From contig NC_061865.1 of NCBI RefSeq assembly GCF_907164915.1, positions 51,914,587-51,978,586 on the forward strand: a stretch of 64,000 bases of DNA, in the 5' to 3' direction. The number at the start of each line of letters is the position of its first letter. Positions within the stretch are counted from its first letter, which is position 1. This stretch comes from Impatiens glandulifera (taxonomy: Eukaryota; Streptophyta; Magnoliopsida; Ericales; Balsaminaceae). Positions 23,741 to 36,877 of this stretch are shown piece by piece. Made by a program: the position numbers and the translations under genes. The notes under the pieces were generated by a model. It did not search any database and was not told the origin of the DNA. It was given only the letters and a program-made list of their open reading frames with translations.

Positions 23741-26213
23741 GAATTAAAAATCTTATAGGAGATCATTTTCAAATTTGTATTTCTCTCGTTTAACATCTCT
23801 CTAAAATAAATAAAAAATATAAAAAAAAAAAAATCCGACATATATATATATAGTTAATCCATAATTAATTTTAAAAGTACCAAATTATAAAAAGCAATTA
23901 CCCAAAAACCTTTGTGTCTATATCAGGACGGTGACCTTTGTATATTTTCCGGTGTCATACATGGATCATGTAGGGTCGATCCCTGAGTGAAGCAAGTTAG
24001 AATATTTTTTAAAATTTAAATATAAAATTATTATATATTATTATATATGTTTTCAATATAATATAAAAAGTCAAAAAAAACAAATAAGAATATATTTTTT
24101 AACGTCTAGGTCACCCGAAGCTACAGCCGACCCTGGAATATGTAGAATTTTATGAAGTTAGAAATGAAAGAAAATATTCTTTGGTTGTTTTAGTGTGGAT
24201 ACGAATATTAGGCTAATGTTATTTCGGCTTATTGAATAATTTTATTGTTTATTTTTTTTAACCAGAGTTAAAATTCTACTTTAATTATTCTCGTTCCAAG
24301 ACTTTTGAGAGAGAAAGAAGAAGTTAAGATATATTTATTTTATTTTTGTTTGATTTTAATTATTATTTAGATTTTAATTATGTTTTAGATTTTGTTTGCT
24401 ATAATTTTTTTTAGTGTTTTTATAATTTTTGAATAATTTTTATATCATAGTTATTTTGACCTTTTTCTAAATTATATCTTATGATTTTTTTACTTACATA
24501 TTATTTATTTTTTATTTTTTTTCTCAAATATTAATTTTTATTTTTCTATAAGTCCGCCTTAATGACATGAATGAACTAGAAATATTTTATTATATAAAAA
24601 TTAAATTAAATATTTGCTTTATTTAATTTATTAAAATTTTGTTTTATTAATTATATTTTAATATTACCTTTATATAAGAATGACTCTCTCGGAATAAACG
24701 TAATAAAAAATATTATTTGTTTATAGTAGAAAAAGGGATATGACATACAAAATAAATTAAATTTAAACTCATTTTAATTTTTTTCAAGCCCATCTTAACA
24801 TTAATTCTTAAGTCCATCTCTACATACGATATTTATTAATATGACATTTATTAAGAGACGACAAATTTTTGATGTGGTGTTGATGGTTAATGAATGAAAT
24901 AATTCAGCTAACACGGATTATTGTTATTGCGATTTCATCCAACTTTATTTATATATATATATATATAAAAGAGTCTATTATCATATTAACTAATATTTTC
25001 TCTTTTATGTCATAGTGAAATTCAAAAGATTGATAAACTTTGCATCAACATGAAGGCTAAAATTTTATGTGATTGTAAATGGTAATTTTGAGAGTTTTTT
25101 TTAGAGTTCGAGTAGGATCATGTTTTTTCCTATTTTTTGTCATGGAAGTTGATGATATTCGGCGAAAATGTAGGACTTTTTCGTGGATTGTTTGCGGATC
25201 GAGAATAATTTTATTTTCCATTTCTCATTTTTTTTTGATGATATATTTGGTATGATTTATGTCACTAAAGACAAAAACATGATTAACACGAAATCCCAAG
25301 CAAACGACAAATAATCACTTTATATATCTCAAAGATGCTTAAATTGAGAAAATCTTGTTTGTCGTAAATTTTGATTTTTGACATTAGGTGCTTTCAGTCC
25401 ATGTATTTTGGTCTTCCGTTGGATGCGAAAATTTGTTCTATAACCTCTTTGACCGGTTATTTCCAAAAATGAAAATAAAGTTTTTTTTCTAATATATCAA
25501 ATTGATTGTCCGCCTTTATTCTCACATAAAGAGTGTGTTTTTATAGTGTCTACCCGAGGTGTTCTAAATGGATTTTTTTATTTCATTAGCTATAGTTTAG
25601 ATTATATTAAAAATATATAATATTTTTGTATTATAATTATTAAAAATAATTTAGTTTATTTCGTAATATTATATTGATAACATGTAAACTACTATCCAAT
25701 GTCCGACATTAGTGTATTTCAATTTTTTTATGCCAGGAAAAGGCTGATCCTATCGTTTGCCTGTGGCATCACCCATGGTCGAACATAATGGCATATTCAT
25801 ATGTAAAAAATTAACGAAAACACTCTTCGTTTATTATAAGTGATAAATCCTAGATTTATTTTGTTTAGTGTGAAATCAGAAAACTTTCAACAATCAAAGT
25901 CGTCTTTTTTAGATAATGTACAATTCTATGGTAAATATATTATTTGAAATTAGATAGACTATACATTAGTTTTTAATGTTTTTTTTTTTAATTCTCTTCT
26001 ATTATGTTAATATAATTGTACAAATATAATGGAAAAAAAAATAGAGTTAAATTTATTATATTAATTGGTTCAATATATTAATAATAGTCAATATAGTGTA
26101 CCTTATTGTTTTGAATGCCATTTTTTTTTGGTAGTGCTTAAACACTAAACCTCATTATTTCAATATTTTATATATGGAAAAAATGATACCCTCCTCCATT
26201 ACATTTAAAAAAA

Positions 26214-26250
<37 letters not shown>

Positions 26251-26693
26251 GGGAATTCCTAGTTATAAAAATATGAAATTGTTGTAATTAGAAGTATATA
26301 AGGAGCAGTAGACACGTTTTTGGTCAAAACATAATCTTTTGAAATGATGAATCTTTCTATGAAGCAATTATTTGACTAATTCAGTTATTACGGCCTGTTT
26401 GTTTTGGTGGGGAGATCTAATTTATTATATATAATGATTGTTCATTTAATAGTATAATTTCATTAATTTGAATATGGTAATTTGTGATAAATATAAAATC
26501 AAGTAAATTAATATATTTATAAATATATCTATTAAGTTAACTCAAGTTATAAGATTTGATGTTTGAGATATTCTGGTAGTTATTATTTTGTTACATTTTA
26601 TTTATTTCGAAGATTTATTGAATTACAACTACTAATACAAAAAATAATTATAAAATAATATTTTTATATAATATATATTGTAATATATTAAAA
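23741..26693. other. intergenic AT-rich DNA with (AAT)n microsatellite
   Basis: Long AT-rich stretch. A pure (AAT)n run of more than 10 units lies at about 26216-26249 and a (TA)n run near 24951-24966. A short richer patch at 23920-24140 ('gggtcgatccctgag', 'gtcacccgaagctacagccgaccctgg') looks like a transposon remnant but could not be classified. No gene seen. Confidence 0.5.
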
Positions 26694-26873
26694 AGAGAAA
26701 TGATTAGGTGAGGGAATTTGGTAAGAGAATTTGGTGAGAGAATGACGTGGCATAATCTTATTCGATGAAAAAATCAAATAATTTTTCTTTTTTCTCTCTT
26801 TCCTCCAACTTTTACATTTTCCAACCAATGAAGTGATGCCCTCACCAAATTCCCTCACTCTATCACTCCTCTA
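26694..26873. mobile_element. MITE-like element, copy 2
   Basis: Same family as 12208-12434: the shared centre is 'gaatgacgtggcataatcttattcgatgaaaaaatca ... ttttccaaccaatgaag'. Ends are agagaaatgatt... and ...tatcactcctct with the inverted 'gagggaatttggt'/'accaaattccctc' arms. The right arm is shortened and has lost the tgccacgtca block. No coding capacity. Confidence 0.7.
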
Positions 26874-27703
26874 TTAAAAATTCATATTATTATTAAAATA
26901 TTAATATTTTTTTTTTATAAAATATAAATAATTATATTAAAAATATTATATATTTAATTATGTTAAGTAATATTTAAATGAGGATGAACATAAATACCAT
27001 TATGGTCAACTACTGATTAAACTTAGAAAAGTTACTCAAAATGAACCTTCTTAGTAACACTAATTATAATTATCTTAGTTATAGTTAAGAGTTTGATTCA
27101 TAGTATATTATAATTATGAGATACGTGAAAATTTTACTAATTTCATAGTTCAAATATTTTTATTAATGAATAATTTATAATTCACATTTTAAATATTTAA
27201 TTTATTATAATTATACTAAAATATTAAAATATATTTTTATTCAAATTAAATAATTAATTGTCATAAATATTATGAAATATATGTATTTTACTATTTCAAT
27301 TTTTATTTATTATCAATAATTAAGTTTAACCATCGTAATAAAATCAAACAATCCGGTTGCATTAGGATTTTTGCAGTCAAAATTTGTTTATTCCCATTTT
27401 ACCATCATATTTGAAGCAAAACTAGACATAAAAAAAATCAAAGAATTAATTAAATTATATACTATAATAAAGTAAAACAGTCTTAATATTTGCTTTTGGA
27501 ATAAATTGCATTTAGACATATACACTACTATCTCATTTAAAAATAAGAAATTATGACTAAATTATATAAACATAGGGATTTTTTTTTGTTTATTTTGATT
27601 ATTTTTTATAAAATAAATTTATGACCATATTGAGGAAAAAAAATATTAAAGATAAATATTAATATATATAAATAAATTAACACCATAATAATATAATAAT
27701 AAG

Positions 27704-27738
<35 letters not shown>

Positions 27739-28139
27739 GTCTAAATTAGATTTATTAATATATTTTTTATTAAATAAATATATATTTAATACTTATTTTA
27801 TTTAATTAAAATATATTAGAAGAATAATATTCTAAACAAACTTATATCTCAATAATTTAGAACATGATTAATGAAATTATCATGAAAAATAACTTTCATT
27901 TAATACTTATCCTTATTTCTTATTCAAATAAGGTAATATATTACTTAATTTATTAAATAAATATTTAAATATAGTTTATATATTAACTAATAAGTTATTA
28001 ATCTTTTTATTAATTAAAAATAATATTAATAAAAGTCATAAATGAAAATAAAATACTTATTATTATTATCATACCTTAATAACCGGAGAAAATATTATAT
28101 ATTATTATAATTATTCTAGCCACAACCATCCAAAGGTAC
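26874..28139. other. intergenic AT-rich DNA upstream of the calmodulin-like gene
   Basis: Extremely AT-rich with a long (TA)n run at about 27706-27736. No ORF, repeat family or RNA gene recognised. The promoter of the calmodulin-like gene must lie at its right end, but no clear TATA box could be singled out in this composition. Confidence 0.5.
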
Positions 28140-28256
28140 ATGTACGAAACCCTGAATTTAAGAGAGAGAGAAATATAGAGAGAGAAATTCATCATCATTC
28201 TTCTTCCCTATCACAAGATCTGATTTCATCTTCTTCCTTCATTTCAACAACAAACT

Positions 28257-28877
28257 ATGGGGCTCAAATCTCTATTCAAGTTTAAGAAGAAGATACGTCG
28301 CGGCGTTGCCGGTGCCGGCGCCGGCACTGGAACCGGAGGCGGGGATTCTTCCGGCAACGGTTCATCGGTTTCTCCGTCAAGATCATCATCAATGAGCTCC
28401 CGTGCACAGATCGAGGAAGAATTGAAACAAGTATTCAACAAATTCGATGTAAATGGCGACGGTAAGATCTCATCCTCAGAACTCGGATCGATTCTCGGAA
28501 GTTTAGGTCATAACGCGACGGAAGAAGAACTGCATAAGATGATTCGTGAGGTTGATTCAGATGGCGATGGATTCATCGATCTGGATGAATTCATTCAATT
28601 GAATACGAAAGATATCGATTCTGATGAGATCCTTGAGAATCTTCGTGAAGCGTTTTCTGTATTTGATATTGATAAAAACGGTTCGATCTCTGCTGATGAA
28701 TTACAGAATGTGTTGAAAAGCTTGGGGGAGGAATGTTCGATATCTGAATGTAGGAAAATGATCAGCGGCGTTGATTGTGATGGTGATGGTATGATTGATT
28801 TTGAAGAATTCAAGGTTATGATGACTAAAGGATCGTTATTCAGTGCAATGGAACTGCCTAAACCTAAAGATCATTGA
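28257..28877 (+). CDS. calmodulin-like protein with four EF-hands
   Basis: An intronless gene of 206 codons, typical of plant CML genes. Calcium sensor; four canonical 12-residue EF loops with Asp at position 1, Gly at 6 and Glu at 12: residues 64-75 (DVNGDGKISSSE), 100-111 (DSDGDGFIDLDE), 137-148 (DIDKNGSISADE) and 173-184 (DCDGDGMIDFEE). All four look competent to bind calcium. Before them is a basic N-terminus (MGLKSLFKFKKKIRR), a Gly/Ala/Thr-rich stretch (residues 17-36) and a Ser-rich linker (to about 49). That extension is about 50 residues longer than calmodulin's and may direct membrane association. Gly2 is present but residue 6 is Leu, so N-myristoylation is doubtful. The leader (28140-28256) is rich in GA and CT repeats. 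Closest by layout to the CML25-type group; the exact orthologue is not claimed. Confidence 0.93.
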   Translation: MGLKSLFKFKKKIRRGVAGAGAGTGTGGGDSSGNGSSVSPSRSSSMSSRAQIEEELKQVFNKFDVNGDGKISSSELGSILGSLGHNATEEELHKMIREVDSDGDGFIDLDEFIQLNTKDIDSDEILENLREAFSVFDIDKNGSISADELQNVLKSLGEECSISECRKMISGVDCDGDGMIDFEEFKVMMTKGSLFSAMELPKPKDH

Positions 28878-31800
28878 AGAAGATGATGATGAAGAAGATG
28901 ATGAATTGATGAAGAACAGAAGAAAAAAAAACCAAGTAAATGAATTTTCTTATTTGGTTTATAGATATTATCTTTTGCTTTAAATTGATTGAAATTCATT
29001 AGAGAAAAAGACTATTAAATATTTGGGAAATGAAAATCTTTTTTCTTAAATTGATTGAAATTATTATTTTGATTGAATTATTATTTTATTATGCTCCCCA
29101 CTTTCCAAGAAAAAAGGCATATATGTTGTTTACCACAAAACTCCAATTCCCTTTTGTTGACCAATATTAAATTTGATGTTGATTTATTTAAGATATTTAT
29201 AGGGTTTTTAATAAATAAATCTTGTTTTAAGTTTTTAGTTGTTATAATATTTTGATATATTTAAAATTTATAATAAAAAAAAATTTTATAAGTCAACATC
29301 TTGATAATAATGTTTATGATTCTTAAAAATTATAATAATAAAGATTTTTAATTTAGAAAATAATTTTTATATTCATTAATCAATTCCTTAAGGGGATACA
29401 CAATTGGCCGAGTAAAATAATATATTTAATTAATTTTATTAAGTTATAATATAGAACTATTATATTTTTTTAATTCAACTTAAACATAAAAAAAAATATT
29501 TTTATAGTACTTATAAAGGTTTCATTAATCTAATATTTAAAGTTTTTATAATTTATGATAATTATTAAAATTTTACAATAAAAATAATTTTAAAATATAT
29601 ATTTTTGTTAAACGTGATGACGCAATCTCAATTTATATATATATATATATATATTTTTTTAAATATAAATGTGAGAAATACTCTTTTTATATTTAAGTAT
29701 TAATATATTATAAATATTAGAATTTTATTTAATAATAAACTTAATTATTTTAAATTATATATAATGGACGGTTTGAAAACAAAAATAAATATTAAATTGA
29801 TTAATATATACATAAAAATATTATTCTATCTAAATGAATATTTTAATAAGATATTTAAAAATATATATTTTTTAAATAAATTTTAAAAGAAATTGCCCAA
29901 ATAGTATCAAGGTTGATAAAAAAAATTATTTTTTATTTTAAAATATTATAATCAGCTCTCATTATAATTTGACAATTTTTTTGTAATGTTAATTTTTTTA
30001 TGATAATTAATTGACATGTTTTAATCTTGTGATGGATGTATAATATTATAATAATTTATAAAATTAATTTTGTAATTTAAATTTCTAGACAAATACTTGT
30101 AGATTAATCTAATTTATTTATTGTATTTTAAAATACTTTATAATGGTTCTCGAGTAAGGATAACAACGGTTATCTTACCCGTTGGCGTAGTTGGTAGTGA
30201 AGAACTCATGTCCGAATCCAATTTTTATTTTACGATCCGATTCTGAACTTGACGAGTATCTCTATTTGTATCTCCATCTTCAATTTGTCGGATATTCGAT
30301 TACCAACGTGTACATCATTACATATTACCTGATTAAATATGTTAAGGTTATAGATATTGAAAAAAAATATATAACTTTATTACATCATAAATAATTTAAA
30401 ATTAATAATACTAAAATAAAAATAAAAACATTACTTATTTATTCAAATGAAATAAATTATATATATTTATTGTAATAATTCTAATTATTTGGATAGTAAA
30501 AAGTCACCATTTATACGTTACTAATATATATTTTTAATATTAATATAATTAGGTTTGAATTTTGCGCGTTTTTAATTCCGATAACTTTTTCTCATTATCA
30601 TATTTAACCCCGATTTAAAATATCCGACCATGACAATTGAATACTCACAAATATTAGATATACGAACAACTATCATCATTAACTATAATTCTTACTCTCA
30701 ACAAACAATTTTATTTTTGTTAATCTTTGCGTCCTAACTCCATAAAATTATGTTATTTAATATGAATAAAATATTGACATATTTTAACAACACAAAAATA
30801 TGATTAGTATAGTTAGAAACATATTAATTAATATGTGCATACCAATATATATTTGAGGTAATTTTAGTTTACTATTATTTTAAATTTACTTGCAAATTTT
30901 AGTAAAAGCCACTTTCATTGTTACATTTTTTAGTCACAAAATATCACAAAACCTATTTGATAATTCGTACTTTTCATTTTGCTAAGAATAAAAAAAATGT
31001 AAAATATTTTATACATTTTTTTTTCCATTAGTATGGTTTTAATTGATAAAAAAAATATATTTTTATTTAGTTTCATATAAAAAAATCTATTTAATTCAAT
31101 AATAAAATTGTTTTTACTTTTTAATTACATTATTTTCAAAAAATAATTGTAACAAGATGTGACAATATTGTGTTATTCTCTCCTGAATTTGTCTATAAGT
31201 TTAACAAATTAGCATAGACAAAACCCTAAGCTCTTGATTTTGATTATTTTAATTAAATTCAAGTAAACAAACGTGTCATCATCAGCAACCACTTTTTTAA
31301 TCAAATAATTTCATTCATTTATTTATTAAATGGGAAATATTAAACATATTTTACTCATTTGATCTATATTCTTTTTAATATTATTTCAAAATATTAGAAA
31401 AATAAAGTTTATTTTGAAAAATAAAAGACAAGACCTAAGTTTTGATGAGATAGTTATTGAATCAGTGTAATATGGAATGTATTTTTCTTTAGAAAAAATA
31501 ATTTTTTATTATTGAAATAGTCTGAATTTAAAATTGAGAATGAATATAGCAATCTGTTTGAATATAGGATGGCTTTGATATTAAATTTAATATAATTCAA
31601 ATTATCTTTTGAATTTACTGAATAATAATTTAATATAATCTCAAATAATCTATTTTTTAATCTAGTATGGATTTGATTTGTTTTTCTATTAATTTGAGAT
31701 GAGCACTAAATTGGTTGTAAAATCTTATTTTATTGAAGAAAAAACCATGGCTAATCATCTATTATTACAAATTGTCCAATATATATTCTATTAAAGTTAC

Positions 31801-32759
31801 ATGAGTAACAAAACAAATGCATAATTCAATCAAAATATAAAATATATGAAAATTGCAAGTGAAGTTATTATGCATTATATCTATTTAATAAATAGACTTT
31901 TGAGATTAAAATTCTTGAGTTGTTAATGTTCAAATTGAATAAGTTGGTCACAAACTTAAGCTTATATTAATTAAACCAAAATGTGTTATTCAAGGTTAAA
32001 CTTATATATATTAATATCAAAATGTGTTATGCAAGCTTAAGCTTAAACTTATATTAATTAAACCAAAATGTATTATGCAAACTTAAATAATGTCTTGCTT
32101 AACCTTGTTACAATTAAGAATAATCATAGTTAGCACGACTAAGGTTATAATAATAATAAACAATTAAAACAATTTAACACTAGAATTGACTACACTTTTA
32201 AGAGCCGTGATATCAAATTATATTTAAATATTGTAACAATTTGATTTAAAGATGGTCATAGCCTAATCTGAAAATTCGTATAAAAATAAAATACATATTT
32301 TATGTCACATTATTTTTTAAGAACCATAAACACTTCAAATTTAAAGCATTCTAAATTCTATGTCACAATACTTAAATAGTTCACGTTGCTTTTCTTTTAA
32401 TATGTCTAAATTTTTTCAAACATATTATAGGTGAATAAATAACAATTATAATGAATTAATACGGATAGAAATGCTACGATTTGGAATGAAAATAATAATG
32501 AGATAAAAAATAATTGATAAGAGAGTGTTGTTTGATGGAGGATTAAACACAAGCACATAGACTTTCTCAAATGACTTAGCAACGCAACGCAAACATAACT
32601 TCCATTTACGCTAAGTGCTTGCAACAAATTTCAACAATTTTATCGACGTTCAATTTAGGTATACAAATACTAATTAGAGATTCATATTTAGATTCGGCAA
32701 TCAGCACAAGTATATTCTGATGTCATTGGGTCACAAATAAACTCAAATTTGAAACTAAA
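28878..32759. other. intergenic AT-rich DNA
   Basis: After the 3' UTR of the calmodulin-like gene this 3.9-kb stretch is dominated by A/T runs, with (TA)n at about 29635-29653. Short direct repeats of 'aaacttatattaattaaaccaaaatgtgttatgcaa' type occur near 31960-32080. No convincing ORF, RNA gene or transposon end was found. Confidence 0.55.
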
Positions 32760-33650
32760 GTTGTCTTACCTTAAGTCAATCCTTTGTTGAAGGGCTCAAA
32801 AGGCAGCTCATGACCCGGTCTCTAACGGATTCAACATTGCTTTAAGAGTCTGAGCCCTTAAACGACTTTCGGCCATTTTTGGGAGGTAACTAAGCTTCTT
32901 GGGCCTAGCCTGCTTCAATCAAATTTATTTTTTTGCCTGCCATCATTCTTTATTACGCCACACACATAGAAAGATTTTCATTGATATATAAGAAAGAGAG
33001 CTCCCTCTGAACAGACTCAACAAGTTCAACTACATCGACCATGCCTCTACTCCAGAGGTATACTTTATACTGCCCGAAGGTTATGTAGATTGGAACCAGA
33101 GCAATAAGAACGAAATGGTTCAATTTTATACAAGTTCATATTTACAAAACTGTCACTATGCTACGGTCACGAGCTGCCTTAAGGCATGCATTTACTACTC
33201 CTAAGCCCGAAGGAAACTGCCCATAAAAGAGAGATCGGTGCCCTTGTCGATGCAGTTCACGATGCGGAGCTTCCAACTAGCTAAGCTAGGTAATTTGTTG
33301 TTAGCATATCTATGATAGTAGGAATATGTAAATAATATACTCTATAGGAGAGTCAAAGAATAGACCCGAAACACACTTCTTTTATGAAGGGAACAATCCA
33401 CCAGAGACCTCTATTGCGGCAAAAGTCAAACAAAAAAGGGCGAGTCAAACAAAAAAAGGACGCCTTGCTTGCCTAAAATTAAAATAAAGTCCCTTACTTC
33501 GGTTAGACTTTCTTATTGGAGCATACATAACATACAAGGACTGAAAAGACTATTCTTAGCCTCTTATTCAAGAATCTTTCTAATGAATGGAAGCGAGATT
33601 GAATGAACGTATATAAACTACAACTAAAAATTTGCAACCTTTCTCTTATA
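32760..33650. other. island of organelle-like sequence (possible NUMT)
   Basis: A sharp rise in G+C against the flanks, with motifs that read like plant mitochondrial intergenic DNA ('aagcccgaaggaaactgccc', 'gtcccttacttcggttagac', 'gaggtatactttatactgccc'). A duplicated 'gtcaaacaaaaaagg' occurs near 33427-33458. No complete mitochondrial gene was recognised and no nuclear ORF is present. The call rests on composition and texture only; a decayed transposon is possible. Confidence 0.4.
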
Positions 33651-34472
33651 TACGAAAACGATAGCATCAAACTCAACTATTCAATGGCAACAGTTGAGAT
33701 ACAGTTATTTAAATAATATTAATTCATTTTTTTTTTTATTTAGAAGAAAGATTATATTTATATATATCTCTAATCTCTAGTGGTGGTGAGACTGACCAAG
33801 ATGTATGTCGTCTAACCCGACCTCAGACTCTTTCTTCCCGACCTATTTGACTCACTGACCACAGTTATTCCCCATATCCTGCCACTGAAGCACCCTGTGA
33901 TCTTTGAGAAGATAATCCTTGGGTTTGATCGACGAACGAAGTGAGAAATATGATATCAAGGCAAGTCGCTACAGGTTGTTTTAACGGTATTAGATAGAAA
34001 AACTATTTAATATCTTCTCTTAGATATTCATTCTTCGCGCAAAGGTTTCTGATTTTGTTAGTGTGGAAACTTATATTACTTACGATGTAAGTTTCTTTCT
34101 TTTCGATGATTTGTTAAACAATATATTATCTTCATCATCGAAGAATTCACAATCTTATTACTTTGCGACTCCAACCCTCTCAATCTATCTTTATTTCACG
34201 TAATGTCTAGTTTGCACAAATATGAGAATGCAAAATCCCAAGCAAGATCTAAAAAAAAAAAAAAAAAAAAAAAAAATAACGTAACATTCCTAATGTATAA
34301 AGATAAATATAAAGAATTACCAAATCAATAAATAAATAAACTTGGCAAAAAGAATTACATATTGTATGGGTAAATTATTTAAATGAATTTTATGTTAAAA
34401 TAAATCAAATCCAATCCCTTTGTTATCCTTTTTCTCGCTAATGGAGCTGTAACTGTAAGAAGAAGGAAGACG
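33651..34472. other. upstream region of the SET gene
   Basis: Contains an unclassified G+C-rich patch at 33775-34000, a poly-A run of about 27 nt at 34250-34276 and the presumed promoter and leader of the SET-domain gene just before 34473. No separate gene seen. Confidence 0.5.
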
Positions 34473-36877
34473 ATGATGAGCTCAAGTTCAAGCAAGGCGA
34501 TGGTGACAATGGCGATCAGAGACCTGCATTTGCTTACCTCAACCACATGTATAACACACCGCCGACTTCTCACTTGCGCCGCCACCTCCGCGGTCTCCGC
34601 CTTCTCTTCTGGTCGTCTGGTTCCTCAGCCGCCTGACCTTATCAAATGGGTCAAAAGAGAGGGAGGATTCGTTCATCCTTCCATCAAAATTGCTCAAACA
34701 GACCCTCACGGTTTCGGATTGGTGGCCTCAGAAGAAATCCCCAAAGGGTCTGACCTAATTTCTCTCCCTCCTCATGTACCCTTGAGATTTGATTCTGACC
34801 GTGGCGATAATGCTGCTTCTTACTCTGTTCTGGTTAACTTATCACGCCAAGTCCCTGGTATATATCTCTACTTCATTGCTTTTAATCGCCACTTTGTGAT
34901 TGATTTTGATTTTGATTTTGATTTATCCGATTGTTCATGATGATGATGTTAGTGTATTAGGTTTTATCTTCTATATACACTGCCGTATACTTAAGTGACT
35001 CAATTTTCTTTAAACTGGACTTGTTTAAATTATCAAATATAAGGAGTAAAATGGACACTTGAGAGCCTTTGACAGAGGAGTTATGGGCAATGAGACTGGG
35101 ACTGAAACTACTTCAAGAAAGAGCTAAAAAGGGTTCATTTTGGTGGCCATATATCAGCAATCTTCCTGATACCTACACTGTCCCCATTTTCTTTTCTGGT
35201 GAAGACATAAAGAATTTGCAGTATGCTCCCCTTCTTCATCAGGTATTTTCATTCTTCAAATTGGGATTCCTTATGTTTAGATTGAAATTCATCATCTGTT
35301 TTCCATAATCAGGTAAATAAAAGATGCAGATTTCTTCTTGAATTTGATAAATCTGTTAGACAAATGCTTGAAGATGTTGAATTAGATGAACATCCTTTTG
35401 GTGGACAAGATGTAGATGCTTCTTCTTTAGGTTGGGCAATGTCTGCAGTTTCGTCAAGGGCGTTTCGCTTGTATGGTGAGAAACTCAGTGATGGGAATCG
35501 TGTCAATCTCCCGATGATGCTTCCACTTGTTGATATGTGTAACCACAGTTTCAATCCAAATGCCAATATTGTTCAGGAACTATCCGGAGGAGATAAAGGG
35601 ATGTTAGTTAAGGCAAGAACCGGTTATCTCTGTCATCTCTCCCCTTTTTACAATCTTTCTAAACAATGTTAAGCCTTGTTTGATCTATTAGGTTACTTGA
35701 ATAACCAAGTGGTTATTTCAAAATAACTTTGGGTGTTGTAGGTTATCCTGATATGGAAAATGAGGTTATTTGGGTGAAAAACATTAGGGCTTTTCTGGAA
35801 AGTGGTATTTTGTGACCATCACTTTTAAAAATTGTGAAGGTGAAAAGTTAAAAGAGTATTGCCTAATAGACCTCAGATTCGATTACCACTAAAAACGCTT
35901 TGTTGGAGGTGGAGGGCCATGTTGTGGGGGTTGTGGTAGCTTCTTCTAGGGAATAAACCATGATTTTCAAAAGACGAGATTTTTATTGTCATTTTGATAA
36001 AATTCTTGTACAAATAATTTTTGTAAAAATAAAAATGTGTTATTTTAGTTGATGATACAAAAAAATATGATTGATTAGTTGATTGAATGAGTGGGTGATT
36101 TGTAATTAATCTCAATACCCCACATATCAACCAATGCCATAGATTACAGATTCTTGTCCTACACAGGTTGTAGCAGAGATGAAGATTCAACGAGATGAAC
36201 CGTTGTTACTCAACTATGGTTGTTTGAACAACGATCTTTTCCTTTTAGATTACGGTTTCGTCATAACATCGAATCCCTACGACTGTATCGAACTCAAGTA
36301 CAACGGAGGTCTTCTCGATGCTGCAAGTATGGCTGCCGGTGTTTCTTCACCAAATTTCTCTTCGCCAACACCATATCAACATCATATTTTGTCTCAGCTC
36401 AATTTAACAGGAGAAACATCACTTCTCAAGGTCCTGTCATAATCATATTTTTTTTAAATTGTTTTTTTTGGTTGACTGAACACGTTTTCTCACAATCAGG
36501 TAACAATTGGTGGTCGAGATATGGTAGAAGGTCGTCTATTGGCTGCTCTAAGGGTATTCCTAGCTAATGATGAGGAAACTGCTAAGAAGATTGAATTAGA
36601 TACATTAATGTCGTTATCAGTTGAAGCTCCTTTAGGAAAAGAAACCGAGATAGCTGTTTTGAGAACCATGATTGCTTTGTGTGTGATTGCGCTTGGGCAT
36701 TTTCCGACCAAGTTAACGGAGGATGAATCGTTGTTGAAGAAGAATGGGGTGTCTAGTTCAACAGAGTTGGCTCTTCGGTTCAGAATTGAAAAGAAGTCTG
36801 TGATAATAAACGTGATGAGAGATCTCACGAGAAAGGTGAAGTCACTCTTACCCGATAATTCTTCTGCCAATTCATAA
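34473..36877 (+). CDS. SET-domain protein, Rubisco LSMT-like methyltransferase family
   Basis: Five coding exons: 34473-34857, 35076-35242, 35313-35612, 36167-36430, 36500-36877; 1494 nt, 497 residues. Probably a chloroplast protein-lysine methyltransferase. The N-terminus is rich in Ser/Thr/Arg and poor in acid (residues 1-48), as in transit peptides. The SET domain starts at DPHGFGLVASEEIPKG (77-92). It carries the NHSFNPNA motif at 261-268 (AdoMet-binding and pseudoknot region) and LLLNYG at 297-301, which includes the conserved Tyr. The C-terminal helical part (TIGGRDMVEGRLLAALRVFL onward) fits the LSMT substrate-binding domain. The intron after residue 284 begins GC (AAG|gcaaga) and ends in AG. 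Without it the frame would hit a stop, so the GC donor is needed. ATG 34476 is an alternative start. The natural substrate cannot be read from the sequence. Confidence 0.92.

Noticed and set aside
32406..32627. 73-codon minus-strand ORF
   Set aside because: Hydrophobic, low complexity, no promoter or motif, in AT-rich spacer; likely chance.
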